DNA of 64,000 nt, from contig CAWGYT010000018.1 in the NCBI GenBank assembly GCA_963826795.1, forward strand, positions 434,001 through 498,000. The letters are read 5' to 3'. A program made the position numbers and the translations under genes. Source of the stretch: CAWGYT01 sp963826795 (GTDB taxonomy: Bacteria; Planctomycetota; Planctomycetia; Pirellulales; Pirellulaceae). Positions 9,260 through 19,609 of the stretch are shown here, in pieces. Under the pieces are notes generated by a model, which was not told where the DNA came from, did no database searches, and saw only the letters and a program-made list of their open reading frames with translations. How positions within the stretch are numbered: position 1 is the first letter of the stretch; each line of letters opens with the position of its first letter.

Positions 9260-10978
9260 CTAACTCGCCTGCCCCAAATAGCGATTCGACCAGGCCAGCA
9301 GCGCGTCGTTGCCCTGCCGGTGACAGAAATCGCCAAACGTCTCGGTGCCCTCCCGCGCCTGCCGAAAGAAGGCGAACAGTGAAACCAGCGTCGGCACAAT
9401 CTCGTCGTCGGGCACCAAATCCTTGTGGATGAAGTTCAGGCGATCGCCCAGCGTGCGGCCGCCGACGAAGACCGTGTACTTCCCCTTCGCCTTGCCCACC
9501 AGGCCGATGTCGGAATTGTAGGGACGGGCACAACCGTTGGGGCAGCCCGTCATCCGGATCGTAAATCGTTCGTCCTGCAGTCCCAGCTTCTCGAGTTCGA
9601 CTTCCAAGGCGTCGATCATCCCCGGCAAGACGCGTTCGCTTTCGGTGATCGACAGTCCGCACGTCGGCAACGCCGGACACGCCATCGACCAACGACGAAC
9701 GGTCGAGATTTCTTCCGACCGCTTGACCTGATGCCGGCTCAGGATCTGCTCCAACCGCGCGCGGTCCGCCGGCTCAACGTCCGCGAAGATGATGCTCTGA
9801 TGCGGCGTCAGCCGAAGCCTGGGTCGAATCGTCGTGCAGATCTCGCGCAGCGCCGTCTTGAGCTGCATCGGACGGATCTTGGATGCGTCCGTTTTCGATA
9901 TTCAGGCCATAAAACCACTTGCCGTCGCCCTGTTCGTGCCAGCCCAGTCCGTCGTCGAATCCGTGAACACGACCGGACGCGGCGGTTCCAGCGGCGCACC
10001 GTAGTACTCCTCGACCTTCGTCTTGAAAGCCGCCACTCCGCCCATATCGGCGATCGTGTACTTCAGCCGCGCGACCTTGCGATCGGCGCGATTCCCAAAA
10101 TCACGCTGGACCTTGATGATGGCCGTCGCCACGTCGATCGCCTGCTCGGGCCGAATGAACGCCATCGGTTCGGCAATCGCCACGAACGTCTTCTTGGCAC
10201 TCGGCGTGACGCCAAAACCACCGCCGACCAGCACGTTGTAGCCCACGATCTCGAAATCCTCGCAGATCGCCATCAGCCCCAGATCCTGGGCATACAGATC
10301 GACGCTGTTGTCGCCCGGCAGTCCCACCGCCGTCTTGAACTTGCGCGGCAGATAGGTCTTGCCGTAGATCGGCTCGACCGTCTCGCCTCCCGAAACCTTG
10401 CTCTTTACCGTCGCCCTCGGGATCCTCCAGCCAGATCTCGTGGTAGGCCGTCGTGCGCGGACAGAGGTGCTCGGCCAGATCGTCGGCCAACTGCTGCATC
10501 TGCGCGTGCACCGGGTCGTTCTGGTACGGGACCGGCGTACACATTACGTTTCGCTCGACATCCCCGCAGGCCGCCAACGTCGACATCTTGACCGCGTTGA
10601 TTCGCGCGATCGTCTGCTTGAGATCATCCTTGAGGACCCCGTGCAATTGCAGACCCTGCCGCGTCGTCACCCGCAGCGTCTGGTTGCCGATTTCGTCGCA
10701 CAGGTCCAGTTCGGCCAGCAACTGCTCGCTGGTAAGTTGCCCGCCGGGTATCTTCGTGCGCACCATGAACCGAAACTGCGGTCCGACTTGCCTTCCCCCT
10801 CTGAATTCCGCGCATCGCGGTCGTCCTGCTGATAGACGCCGTGATGCTTCAGCAGCTGAACGCTGTCTTTGCCAAAATGATCCTGACCGTCGGCCAGTTC
10901 CGCCGCGATCTCGCCACCCAAGTACTGGCTGTTCGCCTTGGCAGTCTCGACGGCACTTCGCTTTCTTGCTTCCGACAT
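9260..10978 (-). CDS. Assimilatory sulfite reductase hemoprotein (siroheme/4Fe-4S), several frame breaks
   Basis: Read from ATG 10978, the protein is spread over four frame segments: an N-terminal piece (SEARKRSAVETAKANSQYL), a middle piece to about 10400 (RFMVRTKIPGGQLT, RQGLQLHGV), a piece over 10327-9902 (NVLVGGGFGVTPS) and a C-terminal piece to 9260. Each matches successive parts of the CysI/ferredoxin-sulfite reductase family. The siroheme/iron-sulfur cysteines are visible as ACPALPTCG and TGCPNGCARP near the C-terminus. The enzyme reduces sulfite to sulfide with six electrons. Breaks lie near 10810, 10400 and 9870-9900. Because all catalytic motifs are intact I treat them as sequencing errors. 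CysI with a flavoprotein partner versus a ferredoxin-dependent enzyme cannot be separated; no flavoprotein gene is adjacent. Confidence 0.8.
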
Positions 10979-11376
10979 GGGCTGTCATTTCTAAGTGAGG
11001 AAAAGGGAGAAAAAGAGCCGGTGGACCGCACACGGGGCGTCGTGCCGGCCTGGGCAAATGGCGAGCCCGAGTCTACCAGACTGCCCCCGGATTGCGAAAC
11101 CTGACTAAGTTACCAATCATTGTTCACATTCAAGTTCGAGGGGTCAAGTTGGGTCGGCCTGACCGACGGCCAAGCACCGCCAAGTCCCGCGCACGCGAGC
11201 GCGTCAATCCGTATCCACTCGCGCCGGACCGCCGGCAACGTAGGCTCGCGCCAACTCGACAGCACGCGTGCCAACTGCGATGCTGCATCGCGACGCGGCG
11301 CGGACGCCGCATCGAGTCGCTTGAGGTCGGTGCTTTGCGGCGGCGACGCGCCGCGCGAATGAATTGGAGTTGCGAC
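10979..11376. other. Gene-free divergent intergenic region
   Basis: This 398-bp stretch separates the divergent sulfite reductase and pgpA genes. It must contain promoters for both, but no convincing -35/-10 pair is visible. A short AGGGGTCA-type segment near 11138-11147 resembles part of the 83-bp element's arm but is not extended. Open frames crossing it have no family resemblance and are discounted. Confidence 0.5.
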
Positions 11377-11984
11377 ATGAACGCCACGCTTTCAAGTTCG
11401 GAGCGGCTGGTCATCTGCTGGCGACGGGCGCCGGTGCGGGTCGACTCGGTTTCGCTCCGGGTACGGTGGGGACGCTCTGGGGCCTGCCCCTGACTTGGGC
11501 GATTCTGCAACTGCCGAGCGTGGGCTGCCAGGTGCTGGCCGTCGCGATCCTGATCGCGCTGGGCGTCCCGATTTGCGGAGCCGCCGCGCAGGTCGCTTGG
11601 GCGTGAAAGATCCCGGCAGTGTGGTGTGGGACGAATTCGTGACCTTGCCGATCGTCTTCTTGGGCTTTGCCGGCCACGATCTTTCACTCTCCCTGGCCGC
11701 TCGCGCTGGGATTTGGTTTGCTTCGCCTGTTCGATATCAGCAAGTTTCCACCCGGGCGACAGTTGGAACGGCTGCCTGGCGGCTGGGGCATCATGGCCGA
11801 TGATGTCGCGGCAGGCACTCTATGGGCTGGCACGTTCAGCCTGCTGCGCGTGCTGGTTCCCGGGCGCGTGACGGGTCGGGTGACGTGCCGCCGGCGACTC
11901 CGCTACAATCGGCGGGCCGAGTCGGGTCGGGCAGCGGCCGTGATGGCCCAAGCCGTCCTTTTATTGCCGGGGTGGGTTCTTTGA
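11377..11984 (+). CDS. pgpA: Phosphatidylglycerophosphatase A (frameshifted)
   Basis: Pieces in three frames give a PgpA-type protein in order: FKFGAAGHLLATG, RLGFAPGTVGTLWGLPL, then LGVKDPGSVVWDEFVTLPIV, then LRLFDISKFPPGRQLERLPGG with GIMADDVAAG. The family's acidic catalytic residues (DE in the DPGSVVWDE segment, DD in GIMADD) are present. The enzyme dephosphorylates phosphatidylglycerol phosphate in the cytoplasmic membrane. ATG 11377 is the probable start. Breaks are near 11390, 11595 and 11690. The stop TGA at 11982-11984 overlaps the putative TTG start of folD (TTGA), suggesting translational coupling. Confidence 0.75.
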
Positions 11985-12864
11985 GTGCGCGAGTTCTAGA
12001 CGGCAAGGCGATCGCCAATCAGATCAAACGGGAATTGGCCGAGCAGGTCGTCGAATTCATCGGCAACAACGCCGTTGTCCCGACGCTGGCCGCGATTCTG
12101 GTCGGCGACGACCCGGCAAGCCAAGTCTATGTGCGGAATAAGCGGCGAGCATGTGAGCAGATTGGGATTGAGAGCCAGTTGATCGACCTGCCGGTGAGAC
12201 CCGCGAGGACGACCTGCTGGAGTTGATCGCGCGGTTGAATAAATCCTCCGACGTGCAGGGGATTCTTGTGCAACTGCCTCTACCTCGGCAGATCGATCCC
12301 ACGCGGATCCTCGACGCGATCAGTCCCTGGAAGGACGTGGACGCTTTTCATCCCGAGAACGTCGGGCGGTTGGCCCAGGGCCGTCCGCGTTTCCTCCCGT
12401 GCACGCCCCATGCCGTGCAGCAAATGTTGCATCGCTGTAACCTGCCGGTCGCCGGGAAGCATGTCGTCATCGTGGGCCGCAGCGAGATCGTCGGCAAGCC
12501 GTTGGCGATGATGCTGGTCCAGCGAACTTCATCGCTGGGCGAGTCAGCCGCCAACGCGAGCGTCACGGTCTGTCACAGTCGCACCACGGATTTAACGGCG
12601 CTCACGCGTCAAGCGGAGATTTTGGTCGCCGCCGCGGGACAAGCGGGTTTGATTACGGCGAGCATGATTCGTCCCGGATCGACGGTGATTGACGTGGGAA
12701 TCAACCGAACCGCCGAGGGGCTGGTGGGCGATGTCGATTTCGCGTCGGTGAGCGAGGTGGCGGGGCAAATCTCGCCGGTTCCGGGTGGGGTCGGTCCCTT
12801 GACCATTGCGATGCTCCTGCGCAACACGCTTGTCGCCGCGGAGCTGCAAGTGACGTACGGCTAG
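11981..12864 (+). CDS. folD: Methylenetetrahydrofolate dehydrogenase/cyclohydrolase (frameshifted)
   Basis: The bifunctional enzyme interconverts 5,10-methylene- and 10-formyl-tetrahydrofolate in the cytoplasm. The start is probably TTG 11981, giving M-S-A-R-V-L-D-G-K, the usual FolD N-terminus, four bases into the pgpA stop. Visible motifs are VGDDPASQVYVRNK with the catalytic lysine, GILVQLPLP, VDAFHPENVG, VIVGRSEIVGKPLA (NADP site) and PVPGGVGPLTIAML at the C-terminus. The frame breaks at about 12196: adding one G to gtgagacc restores V-E-T-R-E-D-D-L-L-E-L-I. The corrected length of about 295 residues is normal for FolD. Confidence 0.9.
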
Positions 12865-12933
12865 ATGAACGGGCGCGATCTTGCGACCGATCCTCGAGCT
12901 GCATCGCGTGGGAGTATGAAGCAACGAGGGGTA

Positions 12934-13012
12934 TCACCACCGAGCCTCAGCGAATCCAACGCGATAGCATGGCCTTGAGGAATCCTCTGTGCTCTCGGTG
13001 CCTCGGTGGTGA
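12934..13012. terminator. Possible bidirectional terminator hairpin between convergent genes
   Basis: An 11-bp perfect inverted repeat, TCACCACCGAG (12934-12944) against CTCGGTGGTGA (13002-13012), lies in the gap between the convergent folD and rRNA methyltransferase genes. The right arm is within a CTCTGTGCTCTCGGTG-type stretch that may itself be a dispersed repeat. The loop is long (57 nt) and there is no U-tract, so terminator function is inferred from position only. Confidence 0.35.
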
Positions 13013-13045
13013 AATTCGCGAGTCGACGACGATGTCGCGTGCGGG

Positions 13046-13885
13046 TCACGCTTGACGAGTCGGCGGTTCGTCGCATGCCTGTTGTGCTTGGCGGCGCTGG
13101 CGTTCCGCCTCGTAGAACAAGACCGCGGCCGTAGCGGAGACATTCAGACTGTCGGCGTGTCCCTTCATGGGCAGGTGGATTCCACGGAAGTCCGGGTCTT
13201 GCAACCAAGCGGCCGATAGCCCCTCTGCCTCGCTGCCCAGGACGAAGGCCGTGGGCGCCCGAAAATCGCAAGTGTCGTAGCGTTGGGCGCCATCCAATCT
13301 CGCCGTGTACACGTGCAGTGCGTGCCGCTTCAGCCAGGCGATGATCTCCGTCGGATTCGCCGCGCAAACGGGCAATGTGAACAGCGTCCCTCGACTGGCT
13401 CGGATCGCATTGGGATTGAACAAGTCGGTTTTCTCGTCGGCGATCAATACCGCGTCCAATCCCGCGGCATCGGCGGTCCGCACCACGGCTCCCAGGTTGC
13501 CGGGTTTCTCGACGCGTTCCAGGACGGCGACCAGCGCTCGCTTGGAAAGCTCCAATTCGGCCAACGATCGACGTGGCGGATCCGCGACGGCCACCCACTG
13601 ATCGTCACGTCCGCCGTAGCTGACTTTGGCCAAGAGCGCGGCTGGGAGCACAAACCAATCGGGAACGCCGGCCGAAAAGTCCCTCAAGTTGGCCGATTCG
13701 AACTGATCCTCCCGCAAGAAAACTTCGTGCAATCGCAGTCCCGCCGCCAGGGCAGCGCGGATTTCGCGCTGCCCGTCGATCAAGATGCGACCCTGGCCCT
13801 TTCGCCCTCGTCGCTGGCGGAGTCGGATCGCCTGCCGAAACCGCGGATTCTGCAAGCTCGTGATACGCGAGGGTCGAATCGGCAC
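13046..13885 (-). CDS. SpoU/TrmH-family RNA 2'-O-methyltransferase
   Basis: 280 residues from GTG 13885. Longer in-frame starts would run back through pgk and are rejected. The N-terminal domain contains RQRRGRKGQGRILIDGQREIR (substrate-binding part). The C-terminal SpoU knot domain has its three motifs: VEKPGNLGAVVRTADAAG, VLGSEAEGLS and LPMKGHADSLNVSATAAVL. The enzyme methylates the 2'-hydroxyl of a ribose in rRNA or tRNA using S-adenosylmethionine; the nucleotide modified cannot be read from the sequence. It follows pgk by 40 bp on the same strand and is probably co-transcribed with it. Confidence 0.88.
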   Translation of the reverse strand: MPIRPSRITSLQNPRFRQAIRLRQRRGRKGQGRILIDGQREIRAALAAGLRLHEVFLREDQFESANLRDFSAGVPDWFVLPAALLAKVSYGGRDDQWVAVADPPRRSLAELELSKRALVAVLERVEKPGNLGAVVRTADAAGLDAVLIADEKTDLFNPNAIRASRGTLFTLPVCAANPTEIIAWLKRHALHVYTARLDGAQRYDTCDFRAPTAFVLGSEAEGLSAAWLQDPDFRGIHLPMKGHADSLNVSATAAVLFYEAERQRRQAQQACDEPPTRQA

Positions 13886-13925
13886 GGGAGCGGTCGGCAG
13901 GCAGTGGTGGAGGCTGAATCGGAGA

Positions 13926-15110
13926 CTACTTGTCGTCAAGCAGTTCGACGGCGGCAAATTTCTGACCTTCGAGCATCGCCAGGCTGGCGCCGCCTCCGGT
14001 GCTGACATGGGTGACTTGATCGGCGAAGCCCAGAAGTTGGATCGCGGCCGCGCTATCGCCACCTCCGATGATGCTCGTCCCGGACCCTTCCGCGATCGCC
14101 TGGGCGACGGCCTTCGTGCCCGCATCAAAGGGAGGCATCTCGAACACCCCCATCGGCCCATTCCAGACGATCGTCTTGGCCGACTTCACCAGCTCGGCGT
14201 ACTGCTGGGCGGTTTCCGGGCCAATATCCAAACCCTGGAATCCGTCGGGGATTTCCCCGGCGGGGACAACTTTCTTTTGGCAATCCGCGCGAAACTCGTC
14301 GCCGCAATGGGTATCGACGGGCAGAACCAACTTATCGCCGGCCAGGGCAATCAGCTCCTTCGCCAAGTCGACCTTATCGGGTTCAACCAGACTATTGCCG
14401 ACGGCCCCGCCTTGGGCCAAGGAAAAGGTGTAGGCCATCGCGCCGCCGATCACGACGCGATCGCAGATCCCCAGCAGGTTCTTGATCACGTTGATCTTGT
14501 CCGAAACCTTGGCTCCGCCCAGGATCGCCACAAACGGCCGATCCGGGTTGCCGATCACGTCCAAGAGGTACTCGACTTCCTTCGCCACCAAGAACCCGAC
14601 GACCTTGGGTTTGCCGCCCATCGCCTCGGGAACCGCCACCATCGAGGCATCCTTCCGATGGCACGTTCCGAACGCATCGTTGCAATAGATGTCCGCCATT
14701 CCGGCCAGCGTCCGGGCGAAGCCCGGGTCGCCGTCCTTTTCACCCGGATTGAAACGCAGGTTTTCCAACACCAGAATCCCGCCGGGGGCCAGTTCCGACG
14801 CCTTGGCTTGAGCATCGGCCCCAACCGTGTCGCTGGCAAAGGTCACGGGAGCCGAGACCAGGCCTGAGAGCCGATCCGCGGCAGGTCGCAGGCTGTACGC
14901 CGCCTCCGGCGCCCCCTTGGGCCGACCGAGGTGGCTCATCAGAATCAGTTTTCCACCTCGCTCGATCACCGAGTTGATCGAAGGCAGGGCCATCACAATC
15001 CGGCGATCATCGGTCACGCGCAGCTGATCATCCAGAGGCACATTGAAGTCGACACGCATCAGGACTGTTTTTCCCTTGACGTCCACATCCGCAATGGTTT
15101 TCTTGGCCAT
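13926..15110 (-). CDS. pgk: Phosphoglycerate kinase
   Basis: 394 residues, full length and unbroken. It contains MRVDFNVPLDD near the N-terminus, the substrate-binding SHLGRPKG, the hinge-region KPKVVGFLVAKE, AILGGAKVSDK, and the C-terminal GGGDSAAAIQLLG with STGGGASLAMLEG. It catalyses ATP formation from 1,3-bisphosphoglycerate in glycolysis and the reverse in gluconeogenesis, in the cytoplasm. It is the first gene of a probable two-gene unit with the downstream SpoU methyltransferase. The 284-bp divergent gap upstream (15111-15394) presumably holds its promoter; no clear boxes were found. Confidence 0.97.
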   Translation of the reverse strand: MAKKTIADVDVKGKTVLMRVDFNVPLDDQLRVTDDRRIVMALPSINSVIERGGKLILMSHLGRPKGAPEAAYSLRPAADRLSGLVSAPVTFASDTVGADAQAKASELAPGGILVLENLRFNPGEKDGDPGFARTLAGMADIYCNDAFGTCHRKDASMVAVPEAMGGKPKVVGFLVAKEVEYLLDVIGNPDRPFVAILGGAKVSDKINVIKNLLGICDRVVIGGAMAYTFSLAQGGAVGNSLVEPDKVDLAKELIALAGDKLVLPVDTHCGDEFRADCQKKVVPAGEIPDGFQGLDIGPETAQQYAELVKSAKTIVWNGPMGVFEMPPFDAGTKAVAQAIAEGSGTSIIGGGDSAAAIQLLGFADQVTHVSTGGGASLAMLEGQKFAAVELLDDK

Positions 15111-15394
15111 GGTTCCCGTCCGTTAATTTCCGATTCGGATCGTCTCAGTGACTGCACAGGGTCCATATCCTACCAATCCGCGCCGACTTCACCCAGCGGG
15201 GCCCCGTGTCGCAAAGATTGAATCCCGCGGGCGGATTTGATAGCCTAGAGGGTCGCGAGTCCTCGCCGAACCGTTCTGCCTGAGGCCAGATGCGATTGCA
15301 CGCATGATTGACCGACGGAAGTTCCGCTGGCCAGCCGAAATACGCCCACCCCGCCCCCTACCGATCCCGCATCGCCCCCTAAGGAGCCTTCCTG

Positions 15395-16740
15395 ATGCTC
15401 AACATTCTGGGAAAGCCGCAGCCGCGTTCGAGTTTCTGTGACGGAGTGTCTCGTCGCGGTTTCCTCAAGATTGGCGGACTGGCCGTGGGCGGTCTGTCGC
15501 TGGCGGATCTGTTACGGGCCGAAGCCCAGGCCGGCGGAGGGAGCTCGAACAAGTCGGTGATCATGGTCTTCCTGCCGGGCGGCCCGCCGCATCAAGACAT
15601 GTGGGACCTCAAGACCGAGGCCCCGACGGAGATTCGGGGGCCGCTGCGTCCCATTCCGACGTCGGTACCTGGGATCCAGATCTGCGAGCTGTTCCCGCAG
15701 ATCGCCCAGCAGATGGAACGATTCGTGCCGATCCGTTCGATCGTGGGTGCGTCGGGGGCACACGCCGCGTTTCAATGCCTGACCGGACGACGCGAAGAGC
15801 GAATGCCGCCGGGCGGTTGGCCCTCGATGGGCTCAACCCTTTCCCGTTTGCAAGGGCCGCGCGAGCCGAACTTGCCGGCGTACGTCAGCCTTTGCTACCC
15901 CACGGGGCATCGACCCTGGGGCGATCCGGGTTCCCCTGGTTTCTTGGGCGTGGCCCACGCCCCCTTCCGTCCCATGGCCGATGGCAAAGACGACATGCTC
16001 CTCAACGGCGTGACGCTCGAGCGGCTGCAGGATCGCAAGCAACTCCTGAGCGCCTTTGATCGCTTTCGACGCGAGACCGATCGCTCGGGAATGATTACCG
16101 GCTTGGACGCATTTCAGCAGCAGGCCTTCGGGGTCCTGACCTCATCCCAGCTGATCGAAGCCCTGGACATTTCGCGTGAGTCGACCGAGACGATTGCCAG
16201 ATACGGCAAAGGAGATCCCACGCCGCGAGCCGACGGGGCACCCAAGATGGTCGAAAATTTCCTGGTTGCACGCCGGCTCGTCGAAGCGGGTGTGAGGTGC
16301 GTGACCTTGAATTTCAGCCGATGGGATTGGCACGGCAACAACTTCCAGCGGGCCGCGAGGACATGCCCATGCTGGACCGCGCCGTCTCGGCCCTCGTCCA
16401 GGATCTGCACGATCGCGGGATGCAGCAGGATGTGTCGGTCGTCGTCTGGGGCGAGTTTGGACGAACCCCCAACATCAACCAAAGCGCGGGCCGTGACCAT
16501 TGGCCCAAAGTGTCCTGCGCTCTGCTGGCCGGCGGTGGGATGCGGACCGGGCAAGTGATCGGCTCGACGGATCGGCTCGGGGGCGAAGCGGTCGATCGGC
16601 CCGTCACGTTCCAAGAAGTCCTCGCGACGCTGTACCACCGCATGGGAATTGACGTGAACTCGACCACGGTCACCGACCTGACCGGACGGCCTCGTTTCTT
16701 GGTCGACGATGGAACCCAACCGATGTCCGAACTGGTCTAA
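15395..16740 (+). CDS. DUF1501 secreted protein (frameshifted), cluster 1 first copy
   Basis: The start ATG 15395 has an AAGGAG site 11 bp upstream. A Tat-like leader (SRRGFLKIGGLAVGGLSLADLL) begins at about residue 16. Then come DUF1501 hallmarks: FLPGGPPHQDMWDLK, VWGEFGRTP and NQSAGRDHWPK near the end. The family has an alkaline-phosphatase-like fold and is greatly expanded in Planctomycetota, usually beside DUF1549/DUF1553 genes; its activity is unknown. The frame changes at 16350-16352, where adding one G to a GGG run restores Q-R-G-R-E-D-M-P. The stop TAA is 9 bp before the next start. Exported, probably periplasmic. Confidence 0.85.
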
Positions 16741-16749
16741 TTGGATTCC

Positions 16750-17193
16750 ATGATCTACCAAACGCAGTTCGAGCTCGCGACATCCGGGCATCGCGACATG
16801 CACAACATCACCGATCAAATCCAGGCAATTGTCTCGGAAAGCGGAGTGGTGTTGGGCACGGTTCATGTCTTCAACCTTGGCAGTACGGGCGCAGTGGGCA
16901 CGATCGAGTTCGAGCCGGGGCTTGAGCGGGATCTGCCCGAACTGCTGGACCGACTGATCCCGCCCGATCGTAGCTATGGTCACGAGCAAGCCTGGCGCGA
17001 TGGAAACGGTCACTCGCACTTGCAGGCCACCTGGCTCGGCCCATCCCTGACGGTACCGATCGCCCAGAAGCGACTTGTGCTGGGAACGTGGCAACAGATT
17101 TTTCACTTGGAATGCGACGTGCGGGCCCGGCAGCGAGAGATCGTTGTCACGGTCCAGGGTCTGTCCGACGCCGCCGCGCAGCGTGAAATGTGA
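16750..17193 (+). CDS. YjbQ/UPF0047-family protein
   Basis: 147 residues from ATG 16750; TTG 16741 is an alternative 9 bases upstream. Family hallmarks: HNITDQIQAIVSESGV, GTIEFEPGL, GNGHSHLQATWLGPSLTVP and RLVLGTWQQIFHLECD. The fold carries a conserved His/metal cluster. Some members show weak thiamine-phosphate synthase activity, but the true function is unsettled. It is intact, in a broken neighbourhood. It lies 9 bp after the DUF1501 stop and 8 bp before the ATG of the DUF1549/DUF1553 gene, so it looks like part of that operon, which is an unusual place for this small cytoplasmic protein. Confidence 0.88.
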   Translation: MIYQTQFELATSGHRDMHNITDQIQAIVSESGVVLGTVHVFNLGSTGAVGTIEFEPGLERDLPELLDRLIPPDRSYGHEQAWRDGNGHSHLQATWLGPSLTVPIAQKRLVLGTWQQIFHLECDVRARQREIVVTVQGLSDAAAQREM

Positions 17194-17201
17194 GGGGTCC
17201 A

Positions 17202-19521
17202 ATGCGAGCGACGCGGTCGGAGAACGAGCAACCGGGTCGGATGCTTTACGAGGTCCACGCGAGGTCCCTGCAGACGGTCTCGGCGGCCCTTGTGGGACTC
17301 GCGATCGCACTGGGCTCTTCGTTCGGAGGACAGCCCGTCGCTCAGGGCCAAACGTTTTCCTACGATCACGACGTTTCCTACGATCACGACGTGATGGCGG
17401 TGCTGTCCCGTGCCGGTTGCAATCAGGGGACCTGTCACGGCAATCTGAATGGCAAAGGCGACTTGCGATTATCGCTCCGGGGCCAGGATCCGTGGCAGGA
17501 CTATCTGGCTCTGACCCACGAACTGGGAGGACGCCGAATCAACCGACAGCATCCGGGCGAAAGCCTGCTGCTCTTGAAGCCGACCGCTCAGGTGCCTCAT
17601 CAGGGCGGTCAGCGAATCGTGCCCGGAACCGCCGAATACGAGATCCTCGCCGCCTGGATCGCCGCGGGAACGCCGGGCCCCGACCCCGAGTCCCCGCGGG
17701 TCGAGACCCTGCGGGTGGTGCCTGCCGGGTTTCACGTGCATCGCGACGTCACTCCCCTGCCGCTGCAGGTCACTGCCGTCTTCTCGGACGGTTCGCTGCG
17801 TGACGTGACGTCGTTGGCGACTTACGAAGTGTCGAACTACGTCGCGACCGTTTCGCCGGATGGCCTCGTCCGCGGCCAGCAAGTCGGAGAGACAAGCGTG
17901 GCCGTGCGCTATCTGGATCAGCAGCTCAGCGTCCGACTGGCGTTCGTCCCCGCGGGTGACAACGAATCGACTCAAGTCTCGGACGCGGCTCCTCATTGGA
18001 TCGATCGCGTGATCCATGACAAGCTGGCCCAACTGGGCCTGCGCTCCGCTACCGCCCGCCTCGGACCACGTTTTTCTGCGCCGCGCCTATCTCGACGTCC
18101 TGGGCCTGCTGCCGACCGCCAGCGAGTCCCGCGCCTTTCTGAAGAATCCAAACCCCGCCAAACGAGCTCAGCTGATTGACCAGCTGTTGGCACGCCCCGA
18201 GTTCGCGGACCACTGGGCGCTGAAGTGGTCCGACCTGCTTCGAAACGAAGAGAAACTGCTCGACGCCCAGGGGGTCCAGGTTTTTCACAAGTGGATCCGC
18301 GAGTGCTTCGCGGAAAATGTTCCACTCGACCAGTTCGTACGCGAACTGGTTACCGCTCAAGGCAGCACTTATGAATCGCCGGCCGCCAATTTCTATCGTG
18401 CCCTGCGAGATCCGCTCACGCGAGGCGAAACGACCGCACGGTTGTTCCTGGGCGTCCGCCTCGAGTGCGCAAAGTGCCACAATCACCCCTTCGATCATTG
18501 GACCCAGGACGACTACTACGCCTGGGCGTCGGTCTTCGCCCGGATCGACTACGAGATCATCGAGAACAACCGGAAAGATCGCTTCGATCAACAGGAATTC
18601 GTCGGAGAACAGCGAGTCCTGCATCGGGACGAAGGGAAAGTCACCAACGCGCGAACCGGTCGGGCCGAGCCGCCTCGATTCCTGGCACACGAACGAGCGC
18701 GTCCCGAATCGGGCCGCGATCCGCTGGACGCCATGGCCCGATGGTTGACGGCTCCGAGCAATCGCGCCTTCGCGCAGGCACAGGCGAATCGAATCTGGTA
18801 TCAGCTGATGGGACGCGGGTTGGTCGACCCTGTTGACGATTTCCGCGTGACGAATCCGGCCAGCCACCCCGAACTTCTGAAATTGTTGGCTCGTGAACTG
18901 GTCGAGAGTGGTTACGACATGCGGCACGTCATTCGTGAGATCATGCTCTCCGCGACCTACCAAAGCGGTACGCTTGCCGACGACCAGGACGCCCTGATGA
19001 CAGACAACTTTGCGGGCGTTGCTCCTCGCCGGCTGAGCGCCGAACAACTGCTCGACGCCCAGTGCCGCCTCCTGGGCACGGAGCCCGAGTTCAACGGCTA
19101 CGCACGCGGTGTCCGGGCGGGTCAATTGGCGGGAATTCAGCGGGTGCGTTGGCGAGAAAAATCCCCTTCGGACGATGATCGCTTCCTGGTCGTGTTCGGC
19201 AAGCCCCAGCGGCTGATGTCCTGTGAATGCGAGCGATCTGATGACACAACGCTGTCACAGGCATTTAATCTCATCAATGGATCGGCGCTCCAGCGCCGGC
19301 TTCAGGATCGGCAAAATTGTTTCAGCCAGTGGATCGACGCGGGATGGGACAACGGCCGAGTCATCGACGAGCTGTTCTGGGCCGCCTTGTCGCGGCCGCC
19401 AACCCCGATCGAACTTCAAACGGCGCTCCACCACCTGGACGCCACCGACTCTCGGCGCGAGGCCCTCGTTGACCTGGCCTGGGCCCTCGTCAACGCCAAG
19501 GAATTCCTGTTTCGGCAATAG
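17202..19521 (+). CDS. DUF1549/DUF1553 protein with heme-like CxxxCH and Ig-like (BIG2) domains (frameshifted)
   Basis: About 770 residues from ATG 17202. After an N-terminal hydrophobic stretch (ALVGLAIALGSSFGG) comes a cytochrome-c-like segment, GCNQGTCHG, as in the family's PSD1 region. A bacterial Ig-like domain follows (residues about 180-250, VTAVFSDGSLRDVTSLATYE). DUF1549 begins after the frame break near 18050 (FLRRAYLDVLGLLPT, ECAKCHNHPFDHW) and DUF1553 ends the protein (RIWYQLMGRGLVDPVDDFR, ATYQSG). The family always travels with DUF1501 proteins in planctomycetes; a role in polymer binding or degradation has been proposed but not proven. An 18-bp direct duplication repeats SYDHDV at about residues 59-70. 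Confidence 0.85.
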
Positions 19522-19609
19522 CCCGACGCGAAACGTCCAACTCGGTTTCCGACGTACCAACCGCTGCCGTGAGAACGACAGTCCCGTGAATGAACAGGGA
19601 GTCAGCGTG

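Noticed and set aside
16114..17310. Minus-strand open frame of 398 codons across the DUF1501 and YjbQ genes.
   Set aside because: Antisense shadow covering two well-supported plus-strand genes.
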